64,000 bases of DNA from Solirubrobacter sp963736505 (GCA_963736505.1 CAVTOZ010000005.1:248001-312000); one strand, 5' to 3'. Positions 53,779 through 61,659 are shown, counted from the stretch's first letter. Made by a program: numbers and translations. Notes: generated by a model not told the origin, from the letters alone.

Positions 53779-54237
53779 CTAGCGTTCGCGACCGAACTGG
53801 CGCTCCGCTGCCAGCTCGTAGGAGAAGCGCGTCAGCGTGCGCTGCAGCGACTCCTTCAGGCGGCGCCGGAACCACCACATCCGCGCCGGCGGGACGCGCA
53901 GCTTGGGCGCGGGCTCGACCTCGAGCGTGATCCGCGTGTTCTCCAGCCCCGGCTCGAATGTGACGCGTCTTACTCCCCTGAAGACTGCGTCCTCGTAGTT
54001 GAGGGTGTGGCCGAGCCGCGGCTCGTACTGCGTCACCCGCTCGACCACGCGCCCCCGAGACCCCGGTGGCGCGTCCCACACGAGCTTGGCGCCGGACTGC
54101 GGCCACTCGTCGTCGAGGCTGACGAGCTTGCCGAAGCCGTCGATCCACGACGGCCAGCGCGCCGCGTCGTACCACAGCTGCTCGACCTCCACGGCGCGCC
54201 CGGGAACGAGGATGCTGGCCTTGACGGGATGGCTCAT
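53779..54237 (-). CDS. SRPBCC family protein
   Basis: 152 aa, START/Bet v1-like fold: ASILVPGRAVEVEQLWYDAARWPSWIDG-type N terminus (kept here in part), central beta strands with RITLEVEP, and a C-terminal amphipathic helix rich in Arg/Trp (MWWFRRRLKESLQR). A hydrophobic-ligand carrier or cyclase-like protein. It sits 11 bases after the TIR gene and 10 before the dehydrogenase, joining the two halves of the operon. Family clear, function not. Confidence 0.78.
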   Translation of the reverse strand: MSHPVKASILVPGRAVEVEQLWYDAARWPSWIDGFGKLVSLDDEWPQSGAKLVWDAPPGSRGRVVERVTQYEPRLGHTLNYEDAVFRGVRRVTFEPGLENTRITLEVEPAPKLRVPPARMWWFRRRLKESLQRTLTRFSYELAAERQFGRER

Positions 54238-54248
54238 TCGCCTCGTCG

Positions 54249-55583
54249 CTAACCGTCAGGCTGAGGGTCAGGTTCGTCGGGGTCCGGCGACAGGATCGCC
54301 GCGAGCGCAGGGAGCTCGGCGGACCGGCCGAGGCCTGTCAGAAGCTCGTCGAGCCCCCTCTGGATGCTCCGCAGCTCGCGCTTGGTCGGGCTGAGCGCCG
54401 CGATCGCGCGCAGATGCCGCTCCGCCACGCGTGGACGCTCGACGGCCACGGCCGCGCTCACGGCGTCCGCGTGCGTCCACACGTTCTGCTCGTCGAGCGC
54501 CTCGACGATCTCGATCACGTGCTCGAAGGCGTCCTGGTAGCCGGGGTCCTGCAGGTCCAGCGCCGTCTGCGCCAGCCGCCCCGCCAGGTAGTGCGACCGC
54601 GGGTTGCGGGCCAGCGCGCGCTCGAAGACCTCGCGGGCGGCGCGCAGGTTGCCGGCCTTGCGCAGCCATCGGCCCTTCAGGGCGGCGCACTCGGCGTTCT
54701 GTTCGAACGCGTCGTCGTCGAGCGCGGTGATCTCGTCGATCACGCGCTCCGCCTTGCCGGCGTCGAACCCGAGGTAGGCCTCGCCGAGCGAGCGCAGGAC
54801 GAACAGATCCCGCGGCGCGAGCCGGCGGGAGAGCTCGTACTGCCGCGCCGCGCTCGCGTGGTCGCCGGACTCCTGGTACAGCTGCCCGAGCCGCCGGTGG
54901 ATCCGCAGGTCGAGCGGCCGGTCCGGCTCCTCGCGCGTGCGGCCGAAGGCGAGCTCGATCCAGTCGTGCATCTGACTGGCCTCGGAGGCACGATCGGCTC
55001 CCAGGGCGTCGAGGCGCAGGCACCACTCGCTGACCGCGGCCTCGGTCGGCGTCATCGGCGCACGGGCCAGGGCCTCCTCGACCGCCTCGCCGAATCGCCG
55101 CGTCGTCGCATCGAGCGCCGCCACCGCGTCCATGTAGCTGTCGTCCGAATGGAGCTCCTTGAAGCGGATCAGCAGCTGCCGGAACAGGCTGCGGACGTCG
55201 TCCGCAGCGTCGCCGCGGGTGACCTGGATGGTCCGGAACGGATCCGGCAGCTCCGCGGTCGTGAGATGGAACGTCAGCGGCAGCACGGGCTCGGACTCGC
55301 TCCCACGCGATAGCGCGGCGCCATAGACGGCACCCGCCTCCCACGGGATCCACGGCTTCTGCACCGAGGCCGGGGTCAACAGGACGAACGCCACCTCCGA
55401 GCTCTGGACCTGATCGACGATCCAGCGGAACCAGTCGGCGCCCGCGGGCACTCCGCCGGCGTGCTTGCCGGAGGAGTAGTGCACCTTCAACCGTCCACGG
55501 CCGAACAGCTCCTCGAGCGCCGCCTTCAGCGCATCGGCGAGGGCCTTGTCCGTGACCGTGTGGCTGATGAAGACCTCGGTCAA
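54249..55583 (-). CDS. TIR domain protein with TPR-like repeats
   Basis: 444 aa. TTG start at 55583, overlapping the stop of the SLOG gene (TTGA). Residues 1-130 are a TIR domain: EVFISHTVTDKALADAL, then VAFVLLTPASVQKPWIPW with the likely catalytic NADase glutamate at E82 in WEAGAVYG. Residues 150-430 are helical with TPR-like repeats (RRLGQLYQESGDHASAARQY, AAREVFERALARNPRSHYLA), a typical sensor or scaffold arm. TIR proteins with this glutamate cleave NAD or make cyclic ADP-ribose variants. With the coupled SLOG-4TM partner it forms a plausible signal-maker/effector pair. Confidence 0.88.
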   Translation of the reverse strand: MTEVFISHTVTDKALADALKAALEELFGRGRLKVHYSSGKHAGGVPAGADWFRWIVDQVQSSEVAFVLLTPASVQKPWIPWEAGAVYGAALSRGSESEPVLPLTFHLTTAELPDPFRTIQVTRGDAADDVRSLFRQLLIRFKELHSDDSYMDAVAALDATTRRFGEAVEEALARAPMTPTEAAVSEWCLRLDALGADRASEASQMHDWIELAFGRTREEPDRPLDLRIHRRLGQLYQESGDHASAARQYELSRRLAPRDLFVLRSLGEAYLGFDAGKAERVIDEITALDDDAFEQNAECAALKGRWLRKAGNLRAAREVFERALARNPRSHYLAGRLAQTALDLQDPGYQDAFEHVIEIVEALDEQNVWTHADAVSAAVAVERPRVAERHLRAIAALSPTKRELRSIQRGLDELLTGLGRSAELPALAAILSPDPDEPDPQPDG

Positions 55584-56629
55584 CCCGTTTCCAGCACGTT
55601 CGTGCCCGACACGTCCTTGGCGCGCCATCTGTCGTAGACGAGATCGAACGTGACGCCGCCGACGAAGCCGATCGCGGTGACGAACAGCGCCAGCGTGTGG
55701 ACGCCCGGCTGCGTCAGGGCGCCGGGCGTCGTCAAGACCTGCGAGAGGACGAACAGCAGTGCGGAGGTCCCGCCCGCGGCGAGTCCCAGGACGATGGCCA
55801 GGAGCCAGTCCTCGTGCCCCTCGCGCGCGGTGCGGATCAGCGCGCCGGCGACGCCGGCAAGCAGCGGCGCCGCGAACAGGGCGATCGTCGTCGCGGTGTC
55901 GCCCGGGTCCGAGTTCACGACGACGAGCATCAGCGCGAACGCCCCGAGGAAGGCGAGCGCGGCGCCGACCAGGCCGCGGCGCCTGCGCCGCTCCGCGAGC
56001 AGGCGATCGACGCCGGCCTGCGCGAGCCGCTTCTCGCGCGCGCGAACCTGCTCGACCAGCGCGCGGACGAGGTCCGCGGCGGAGTCGTCCCCCCAGTCGC
56101 GCCCCATGGCGGCGATGTGCGCCTTGGTGGCGTCGTTCGGCAACTGCGCGAACTGCGCGCGGACGGCGGCCGCGTTTCCGCCGAACGCCTCGACGGCGAC
56201 GAGCGGCTTGGCGAACCCGAGCGCGATCAGCCCGGCGATCAAGGTCGCATGGCCGCCGCCGACGAGCAGGACGCCGTCGGCCTCGGCGAGCGAGCGGTAG
56301 TAGGAGATCTCCCAGTTGTCGCTGACGTCGGGGTTGTCGGCGAACAGCTTGCGATGAGCGTCCTGCTCGGGGAAGCGGCATTCCGTCGTCGGCGGGTGGC
56401 GCAGGTCGATCGACTCGGGCTGGGCCTGCCCCGAGGCCACGTAGCCGCGCACCACCGACGCCTCGACGAACGAAGGATCGCTCGAGTACACGATCAGGGT
56501 GAACCCGTGCTCGGCCAGCATCCGGCCCAGCGCCTCGGCCGCGTCCTCGCCCTTCTCGACGCGGCGCAATCCCAGCTCATCGACACGCGACGGGTCGAGA
56601 CTGCCGACGATGGCGATCGCGGAACTCAC
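55580..56629 (-). CDS. SLOG domain protein with four C-terminal transmembrane helices
   Basis: 349 aa. Residues 1-185 are a SLOG/LOG-like Rossmannoid nucleotide-binding domain: IAIVGS at the start, AEALGRMLAEHGFTLIV, EADGVLLVGGGHATLIAGL (GGG at 124-126) and KPLVAVEAFGG. A basic linker (RLLAERRRRRG) leads to four hydrophobic helices at about 219-238, 246-265, 275-297 and 310-330. SLOG domains of the STALD group bind TIR-made nucleotides in Thoeris ThsA. Here the domain is joined to a membrane bundle instead of SIR2, suggesting a pore-type effector. It precedes and is coupled to the TIR gene. Confidence 0.82.
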   Translation of the reverse strand: MSSAIAIVGSLDPSRVDELGLRRVEKGEDAAEALGRMLAEHGFTLIVYSSDPSFVEASVVRGYVASGQAQPESIDLRHPPTTECRFPEQDAHRKLFADNPDVSDNWEISYYRSLAEADGVLLVGGGHATLIAGLIALGFAKPLVAVEAFGGNAAAVRAQFAQLPNDATKAHIAAMGRDWGDDSAADLVRALVEQVRAREKRLAQAGVDRLLAERRRRRGLVGAALAFLGAFALMLVVVNSDPGDTATTIALFAAPLLAGVAGALIRTAREGHEDWLLAIVLGLAAGGTSALLFVLSQVLTTPGALTQPGVHTLALFVTAIGFVGGVTFDLVYDRWRAKDVSGTNVLETG

Positions 56630-56685
56630 GGCGGGGCGCCATCATACGGGCCATCGCCAACTACATCGACGAGCTCTCAGAGGCG

Positions 56686-56928
56686 GTGCGGCGCGCGCTG
56701 CCCGCGGGCACGGCCGCCGATCGGACCCTCTGCCGTCTCTACGCGCTGCTGGTGCTGACCAAGGGCGCGTCGGTCGGCGCCGAGGACGTCCACGACGCGT
56801 GGGCGACGTGGATGGCCATGCGCGGCGAGCCGCACCGCTCGCTCGTCCCGTTCGCGGAGCTCGACGAAGAGACGCGGGTCGCCGACGAGCCCTACCTCGC
56901 CGCGCTCCGCCGCGTCGCCGCCGGCTAG
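56686..56928 (+). CDS. Small DUF7701-like protein
   Basis: 80 aa from the GTG at 56686. The pattern LYALLVLTKGASVGAEDVHDAW and FAELDEETRVADEPYLAALR matches a small actinobacterial family I recall as DUF7701. Homologues begin with an NY(I/L)DE-like segment, and the same frame reads ANYIDELSEAV just upstream of this GTG with no ATG, GTG or TTG before it, so the true start may be near-cognate. Divergent from the SLOG gene across about 56 bases; overlaps the RTX-like gene end by 4 bp. Function unknown. Confidence 0.6.
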   Translation: MRRALPAGTAADRTLCRLYALLVLTKGASVGAEDVHDAWATWMAMRGEPHRSLVPFAELDEETRVADEPYLAALRRVAAG

Positions 56929-57413
56929 CCCTTGTCGGCGGGCTTGTAGGAGATCGTCTCGCAGTGCGAGACCTTGTAGCCCTTGCGCGCCTTGTGGCTG
57001 ATGAACAGGATGTCGTGGCCCGGGCCGCAGTCGATCGTGCCCTTGCCGAAGTGCGAGTGGATGATGTCCGCCCCGCTGCCGCCCTGGATGTCGTTGGTGC
57101 CGTGGCTCGCGTAGATGAAGTCGTTGCCGGGGCCGCCGTCGAGCACGTCGTGCTGCGACGTGCCCTGGCCTGAGGGCTTGTAGTCGCCCCAGAGGACGTC
57201 CTTGCCGGCCTCGCCATAGATCTGGTCGTCGGCATGGCCGCCCAGCAGCTCGTCGTTCTTGGCGCCGCCGTGGTGCGAGGTGCTCTGGTCGGTCTTGTTG
57301 ATCCAGAGCTCGCCGTTGATCTTCGGCCAGCCCTTGTGGCTCGTCTGGGCGATCGCCGCCGGGGTCGACACGGCCGCGATCGCGAGAGTTGCGATGAGAA
57401 TTCGCCGTGTCAT
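56925..57413 (-). CDS. Secreted RTX-like calcium-binding repeat protein
   Basis: 162 aa from ATG 57413. Signal peptide RILIATLAIAAVSTPAAIAQ. The mature part has hemolysin-type GGxGxD-like nonapeptides in degenerate form (GGHADDQIYGEAGKDVLWGD, LDGGPGNDFIYAS, GGSGADIIHS, CGPGHDILF) that should bind Ca2+ in a parallel beta roll, plus two cysteines near the end that could form a disulfide. No catalytic domain. A small extracellular structural or adhesion protein is the likeliest role. Confidence 0.8.
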   Translation of the reverse strand: MTRRILIATLAIAAVSTPAAIAQTSHKGWPKINGELWINKTDQSTSHHGGAKNDELLGGHADDQIYGEAGKDVLWGDYKPSGQGTSQHDVLDGGPGNDFIYASHGTNDIQGGSGADIIHSHFGKGTIDCGPGHDILFISHKARKGYKVSHCETISYKPADKG

Positions 57414-57435
57414 CTGGACCAAAGTAGAGGACGGC

Positions 57436-57455
57436 AAAACTCTATATAGGTAGAT
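57436..57455 (+). promoter_or_regulatory. Candidate PadR promoter/operator
   Basis: An AT-rich block, CTATATAG palindrome (57442-57449), contains a TATATA that could serve as -10 about 16 bases before the padR ATG. It sits in the 50-base gap between divergent genes. PadR proteins commonly repress their own gene, so this may also be its operator. No convincing -35. Confidence 0.4.
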
Positions 57456-57463
57456 TTGACCGC

Positions 57464-57754
57464 ATGACGCGCCGCCACTCACCCCAGACGGAAGCCGTGA
57501 TCGACACGCTGGCCGGCGATCCGGCGGCCTGGCGTCACGGATACGACCTGCTCAAGGAGCTCGAGCTGAAGGCGGGCACGCTGTACCCGATCCTGATGCG
57601 GCTGTGCGACCGCGGCGTGCTCGAGGCGCGCTGGGAGGACGACCCGCCGCCCGGCCGCCCGCCACGCCATGAGTACCGGCTCGCGGGCGGCGTGGCACCG
57701 GCTCCGGCGCCGGCGGCCGTCCGGCCGCGCCCCGAGCTGCGAGGCGCGTGGTGA
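57464..57754 (+). CDS. PadR family transcriptional regulator
   Basis: 96 aa winged helix: SPQTEAVIDTLAGDPAAWRHGYDLLKE-like helix 1-2 region (shown in part), then KAGTLYPILMRLCDRGVLEARWED and GRPPRHEYRL, the PadR wing. It lacks the C-terminal dimerisation helices of long PadR proteins; the last 20 residues are Pro/Ala-rich. It overlaps the next gene (GTGA), a membrane protein it probably regulates; PadR paired with a membrane protein is a common actinobacterial layout. Confidence 0.88.
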   Translation: MTRRHSPQTEAVIDTLAGDPAAWRHGYDLLKELELKAGTLYPILMRLCDRGVLEARWEDDPPPGRPPRHEYRLAGGVAPAPAPAAVRPRPELRGAW

Positions 57755-58743
57755 GCCGCGACCTGGCAAGCCGCGCGCTCGGCGTCGCGGTGCGCGCGCT
57801 GCCGGCGCGGCGGCGCGACTGGGGCCTCGCGATGCAGGCCGAGCTGGCCGTCGTCGAGGACGCCGCCGAGCGGCGGCGCTATGTGCTCGGCTGCACGCGC
57901 GCCGTGCTCACCCAGCCGGCCGCGCTGGCGAGGGTCGCCGGCCGCGCTTCGGTCCCGCTGGCCGGCGCCGTCGCGCTGGTGCTGGCGGTCCGCATCCCCT
58001 CGGCCGGCGTGCGCGCCGAGGCGCTCGCGCTGATCGCGGCGCTCGCCGCGGCGGCGTGGCTCGGCCGCCGCCCCGGGCTGCTCGGCCCGGTCGCCGACGA
58101 CCGCACCTCGCGCCGCGTGCGCGCCGCCGGGTGCGGCGTCGTCGGGGTCCTGGCGCTGATGGTGCTGTGGCCGTCGAAGGGCGGCGGCCACAGCGATCCG
58201 TCCGGCTGGTGGATCGCCTGCCTGGCGGTGCTCGCCTACCTCGCGGCGGCGCTGTACGCGACCGCGCAGCGGACGGCGGCGGGCCCGCGCGCGCTACGCC
58301 TCGGCGCGGGGCTGACGGCCGCGGCGATCGCGCTCTGGTGGGTGCCGATGCTGCTCTCGGCCGGCGTGCGCGCGCATCCCGGCGCCACGCTCGCGCTGGC
58401 GACCGCGATCGTCGTCGCGGGCTGCGCGATCGGCGCGCGGCGGCGGCTGCCGGCGCACGCCGCGATCGTCGCGGGGCTGGGCGCGGGCGCGGCGACGTGC
58501 CTGCTGGTCACCATGCTCGCGCTCGGGACCTACGCCGCGCGCCCGCAGCTGGTGCCGCACTTCTGCGGCACCTCGAACGCGTGCGGGCTGACGCCGGCGG
58601 CGCGCGCCGAGACCGAGCGGATCGAGGCGGCCGACCCGTACGTCGCCGACCTGCTGATCGGCGCGCTGCTGGCCGGGCTGCTGATCGTCGCGGCGCGGAC
58701 CGAGCTCGCCCTCGCGGGCGAGCCCGGCCGCCGGACGAGCTAG
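57751..58743 (+). CDS. Membrane protein of unknown function, PadR-associated
   Basis: 330 aa from the GTG at 57751 (GTG 57748 possible). About seven hydrophobic segments (VPLAGAVALVLAVRI, ALALIAALAAAAWLG, GVVGVLALMVLW, WIACLAVLAYLAAALY, AIVAGLGAGAATCLLV, LLIGALLAGLLIVAA). The N-terminal RRRDWGLAMQAELAVVED is a cytosolic helix seen in PadR-linked membrane proteins. Its TAG stop is inside the CTAG target copy of the IS481 element. Function unknown. Confidence 0.72.
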   Translation: MSRDLASRALGVAVRALPARRRDWGLAMQAELAVVEDAAERRRYVLGCTRAVLTQPAALARVAGRASVPLAGAVALVLAVRIPSAGVRAEALALIAALAAAAWLGRRPGLLGPVADDRTSRRVRAAGCGVVGVLALMVLWPSKGGGHSDPSGWWIACLAVLAYLAAALYATAQRTAAGPRALRLGAGLTAAAIALWWVPMLLSAGVRAHPGATLALATAIVVAGCAIGARRRLPAHAAIVAGLGAGAATCLLVTMLALGTYAARPQLVPHFCGTSNACGLTPAARAETERIEAADPYVADLLIGALLAGLLIVAARTELALAGEPGRRTS

Positions 58744-59699
58744 GTGTAGGACCCAGGCACGTTGTTCAGCTCGCGTAGGCGGGCGATGGGCGGCTTGTGG
58801 CTGAGTGAGCCGTGTGGGCGGCGATGGTTGTAGGTCCAAAGCCAGCCGTCAAGGGCGGCGGCGCGTTCGGTGTTGGAGGTGTAGAACGCGCCGTAGGCCC
58901 AGCCGCCGAGCATGGTCCGGATGAAGCGCTCGGCTTTGCCGTTGGTGCGCGGGCGGTAGGGCCGGGTGCGTAGGTGGCGGACACCGAGCGCGCGGCAGGC
59001 GAAGGCGTGCAGGATCGAGCGGTAGGCGGAGCCGTTGTCGGTCATGACGCGTTCGACGCTGATGCCGTAGCGTCGGTAGAACGTGACGGCGCGGGCGAGG
59101 AAGCCGAGCACCGTGGTGGTCTGCTCGTCGGCGAGGACTTCGACGTAGGCCAGGCGGGTGGCGTCGTCGACGCAGACGTGCACGTACTCCCAGCCACCTC
59201 TGCCTTTGCCGTGGTGGCGGCCAGGCCCGCGGCCGGTGTAGCGGTGCCCGCCGCCGGCGGGGATGCGGCCGAGCTTTTTGACGTCGATGTGCAGCAGCTC
59301 GCCCGGGTGGCGGCGCTGATAGCGGTTCGGTGGCTCGGGCGGTTCCAGACGCGAGAGCTTGCCCAGCCCGATCCGTGTCAGCACCGCCGAGACCGTCGAG
59401 AGTGCCATCCCGAGACACAGCGCGATCTCGGCCGCGGTCATCCGCAACCGGCGCAGCGCCGCGATCGCGCTCACGAGCTCCTCCGGCGTGCGATGCGGGA
59501 CCGTGTGCGGCGCCGAGGAGCGATCCAGCAGCCCCGTCGATCCGTGTTGGCGGTAGCGCGCGACCCACTTCGAGCACGTCCGGTCGCTCACGCCGGCGGC
59601 CTCGGCCGCCGTCGCGAGCGACCAGCCCTGCTCGAGCACTCGCAACACCATCCGCTCGCGGCCTTTCGGGCCGAGCGGGGCGTTAGCGTGAATCTTCAT
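58740..59699 (-). CDS. IS481 family transposase
   Basis: 319 aa from ATG 59699. N-terminal helix-turn-helix for end binding (LATAAEAAGVSDRTCSKWVARY) and a DDE integrase core: first Asp in LLHIDVKKLGRI, second in VMTDNGSAYRS, Glu in RTNGKAERFIRTM. Complete and apparently active. Its TAG stop (58742-58740) is provided by the CTAG target duplication, not by the element itself. Inside the only mobile element with coding capacity in the window. Confidence 0.95.
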   Translation of the reverse strand: MKIHANAPLGPKGRERMVLRVLEQGWSLATAAEAAGVSDRTCSKWVARYRQHGSTGLLDRSSAPHTVPHRTPEELVSAIAALRRLRMTAAEIALCLGMALSTVSAVLTRIGLGKLSRLEPPEPPNRYQRRHPGELLHIDVKKLGRIPAGGGHRYTGRGPGRHHGKGRGGWEYVHVCVDDATRLAYVEVLADEQTTTVLGFLARAVTFYRRYGISVERVMTDNGSAYRSILHAFACRALGVRHLRTRPYRPRTNGKAERFIRTMLGGWAYGAFYTSNTERAAALDGWLWTYNHRRPHGSLSHKPPIARLRELNNVPGSYT

Positions 59700-59785
59700 C
59701 CGGTGCCCTCCTTGGAGAACTGGGGTGGCTGGCACCCCTCAGCCTCCAAGGAGGCCCGGATGAACAACGCTCCTAGGAACTACAC
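58744..59785 (-). mobile_element. IS481-family insertion sequence, 1042 bp
   Basis: Complete element with 25-bp inverted repeats (GTGTAG...CGTTGTTCA at 58744-58768; mirror at 59761-59785; about 20 of 25 match) and 4-bp CTAG target duplications at 58740-58743 and 59786-59789. IS481 elements are known to favour NCTAGN targets, which this fits. One transposase gene fills it. It stands between two convergent genes whose stop codons both lie in CTAG, so neither gene was interrupted. Confidence 0.92.
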
Positions 59786-60952
59786 CTAGGCCGCGGCGGG
59801 CTCCTCGATCCGGCGCGGGAGCAGCGTCTCGCGCGCGATCACGAGCCGCTGGATCTGCGACGTGCCCTCGTAGAGCTGCATGATCTTCGCGTCGCGCATC
59901 AGCTTCTCGACGGGGTAGTCCTTGATGAAGCCGTAGCCGCCGTAGACCTGCACGGCGTCGGTCGTGACCTCCATCGCGGAGTCGGCCGCGAAGCGCTTGG
60001 CATGCGAGGACTCGAGCGTGTTGCGCTTGCCCTGGTCGAGCAGGACGGCCGAGTTCCAGGCGGCCAGGCGCGACAGGTGCACCTTGGTCGCCATGTCGGC
60101 GATCAGGAACTGGATCCCCTGGTGCATCGCGATCGGCACGCCGAACTGGACGCGCTCCTTCGAGTACGCGGTCGCGAACTCGAACGCGGCGCGCGCGATG
60201 CCGGTCGCCATCGCGGCGACGCCGGGACGCGTGCGGTCGAGCGTCATCATCGCGAGCTTGAACCCGTGGTTCTCCTCGCCGATCAGGTGATCGAGCGGGA
60301 TCTCGGTGTCGTTGAAGGTGATGGTCGCGGTGTTGGAGGCCCGCTGGCCCATCTTGTCCTCCTTCTTGTCCACCGTGACCGTGTCGTCCTTGGGCACGAG
60401 GAAGCAGGAGATCCCGCGGTGGCCCTTGTCCTTGTCGGTCTTGGCGTAGACCGTGAAGAAGGACGCGTAGCCGCCGTTGGTGATGAAGCACTTGGAGCCG
60501 TTGATGACCCACTTGTCGCCCTTGCGGACCGCCGTGGTGCGCATCCCGGAGACGTCGGAGCCGGCGTCGGGCTCGGTCAGGCAGAAGGACGCGAACAGCG
60601 GCGCCTCGCTGAGGATCCCGAGATAGCGCTTCTTGAGCTCCTCCGAGCCGCCGAGTACCAGCGGCGCGGTCGCCAGGCCGTTGGCCCCGATCGAGGTGGC
60701 GATGCCCGAGCACCCCCAGCACAGCTCTTCCTCGATCAGTGCACCCTCGAGGTAGGACACCCCGGGCCCGCCGTACTCCTCCGGAATATGGGAGTTCATC
60801 AGGCCGAGCTCCCAGGACTTCTCGAGGATTTCCTGCGGCCACGTGCTGTCGCGGTCGTACTCCCAGGCGACGGGACGGATCTCCTTGGCGGCGAAGTCGT
60901 GCGCCATCTCGCGCAGCGCCACTTGCTCATCGGTCAGCGTGAAATCGACCAC
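59786..60952 (-). CDS. Acyl-CoA dehydrogenase
   Basis: 388 aa. FAD enzyme that introduces the 2,3 double bond in acyl-CoA, feeding beta-oxidation. Signatures: FCLTEPDAGSDVSGM, WVINGSKCFITNGGYA, QVYGGYGFIKDYPVEKLMRD and the catalytic Glu in LYEGTSQIQRLVIARE. Its stop codon is in the right CTAG copy of the IS. A 16-bp palindrome 26 bases before its start is a likely TetR-type operator. It may act with the 3HCDH/hydratase pair 6 kb away. Confidence 0.95.
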   Translation of the reverse strand: MVDFTLTDEQVALREMAHDFAAKEIRPVAWEYDRDSTWPQEILEKSWELGLMNSHIPEEYGGPGVSYLEGALIEEELCWGCSGIATSIGANGLATAPLVLGGSEELKKRYLGILSEAPLFASFCLTEPDAGSDVSGMRTTAVRKGDKWVINGSKCFITNGGYASFFTVYAKTDKDKGHRGISCFLVPKDDTVTVDKKEDKMGQRASNTATITFNDTEIPLDHLIGEENHGFKLAMMTLDRTRPGVAAMATGIARAAFEFATAYSKERVQFGVPIAMHQGIQFLIADMATKVHLSRLAAWNSAVLLDQGKRNTLESSHAKRFAADSAMEVTTDAVQVYGGYGFIKDYPVEKLMRDAKIMQLYEGTSQIQRLVIARETLLPRRIEEPAAA

Positions 60953-60977
60953 AGTCTTGCTCCTTGCCAGCGACAGA

Positions 60978-60993
60978 TTGACTGGTCAGTCAA
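60978..60993. promoter_or_regulatory. Operator palindrome TTGACTG-GT-CAGTCAA
   Basis: Perfect 7+7 inverted repeat upstream of the acyl-CoA dehydrogenase, in the 106-base divergent gap with the gene at 61059. The form TGACTGGTCAGTCA is of the kind bound by TetR-family fatty-acid-degradation repressors (FadR/PaaR-like). No such regulator is encoded next to it, so it is probably part of a scattered regulon. Confidence 0.65.
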
Positions 60994-61058
60994 CACATCG
61001 ACAAGGGTACCCCGGAACCGGGAGACTTCCAACGTCGAATGGACCAGAATTGGATCCC

Positions 61059-61322
61059 GTGCAGGACGCGCTGCCGATCGTAATCGTCGCCGTGGTGGTC
61101 GTCGCGGCCGTCGTGGCGGTCTTGACGCTGGCGCGCGGAAAGGGCGTCTACGACCACATCCTGGAGGGCGACATCTCGCCGGTGCCGCGCGGCACCGACG
61201 ATCTGCGGGCCGAGGTGCGCGCCCACGTCGTGGCTCGCAACCGCCGGCTCCAGGCGCGGGGAGAAGCCGCATTGGACGTCGAGTCCGAGGTCGAGCGGCG
61301 TATCGCGGAGCTGGACGGGTAG
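61059..61322 (+). CDS. Small membrane-anchored hypothetical protein
   Basis: 87 aa from GTG 61059. One N-terminal helix (IVIVAVVVVAAVVAVLTLA) followed by a charged cytosolic segment with DDLRAEVRAHVVARNRRL and a C-terminal VERRIAEL helix. Nothing recognised. 10 bases separate it from the next small gene. Confidence 0.6.
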   Translation: MQDALPIVIVAVVVVAAVVAVLTLARGKGVYDHILEGDISPVPRGTDDLRAEVRAHVVARNRRLQARGEAALDVESEVERRIAELDG

Positions 61323-61332
61323 CCTGCGCCCC

Positions 61333-61650
61333 ATGCCTGCCGTTCGCCGCTTCGATCTCGACGAGCTCACCACCCGTCCGGGCACCTACTTCAACCCGAA
61401 CACCGAGATCGTCCTGATCGTGGACGACTCCGCCAGCGTCGACCTCGAGCTGATCGAGGATCTCGACGAAGAGGGTGGGGAGTGGCTGCTGCTGAGCGAC
61501 GATGCCGCGGTCGACGAGCATCGCCGCGACGAGCTGGTCGAGGCGTTCGAGACGCGCCGCGCGCGCTCCGCCGCACGCGAGGATCCGGACGAGGACGAGC
61601 CCGACGACGAGGACCCGCTCGAGCCCGACCCGGACGACGACGAATACTGA
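61333..61650 (+). CDS. Acidic hypothetical protein
   Basis: 105 aa. A folded N-terminal half (FDLDELTTRPGTYFNPNTEI, VLIVDDSASVDLELIEDL) and a strongly acidic disordered tail (DEDEPDDEDPLEPDPDDDEY). The N-terminal half recurs in Solirubrobacterales proteins as I recall; function unknown. The end is convergent with the antiporter gene. Confidence 0.6.
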   Translation: MPAVRRFDLDELTTRPGTYFNPNTEIVLIVDDSASVDLELIEDLDEEGGEWLLLSDDAAVDEHRRDELVEAFETRRARSAAREDPDEDEPDDEDPLEPDPDDDEY

Positions 61651-61659
61651 GCGACCGGC

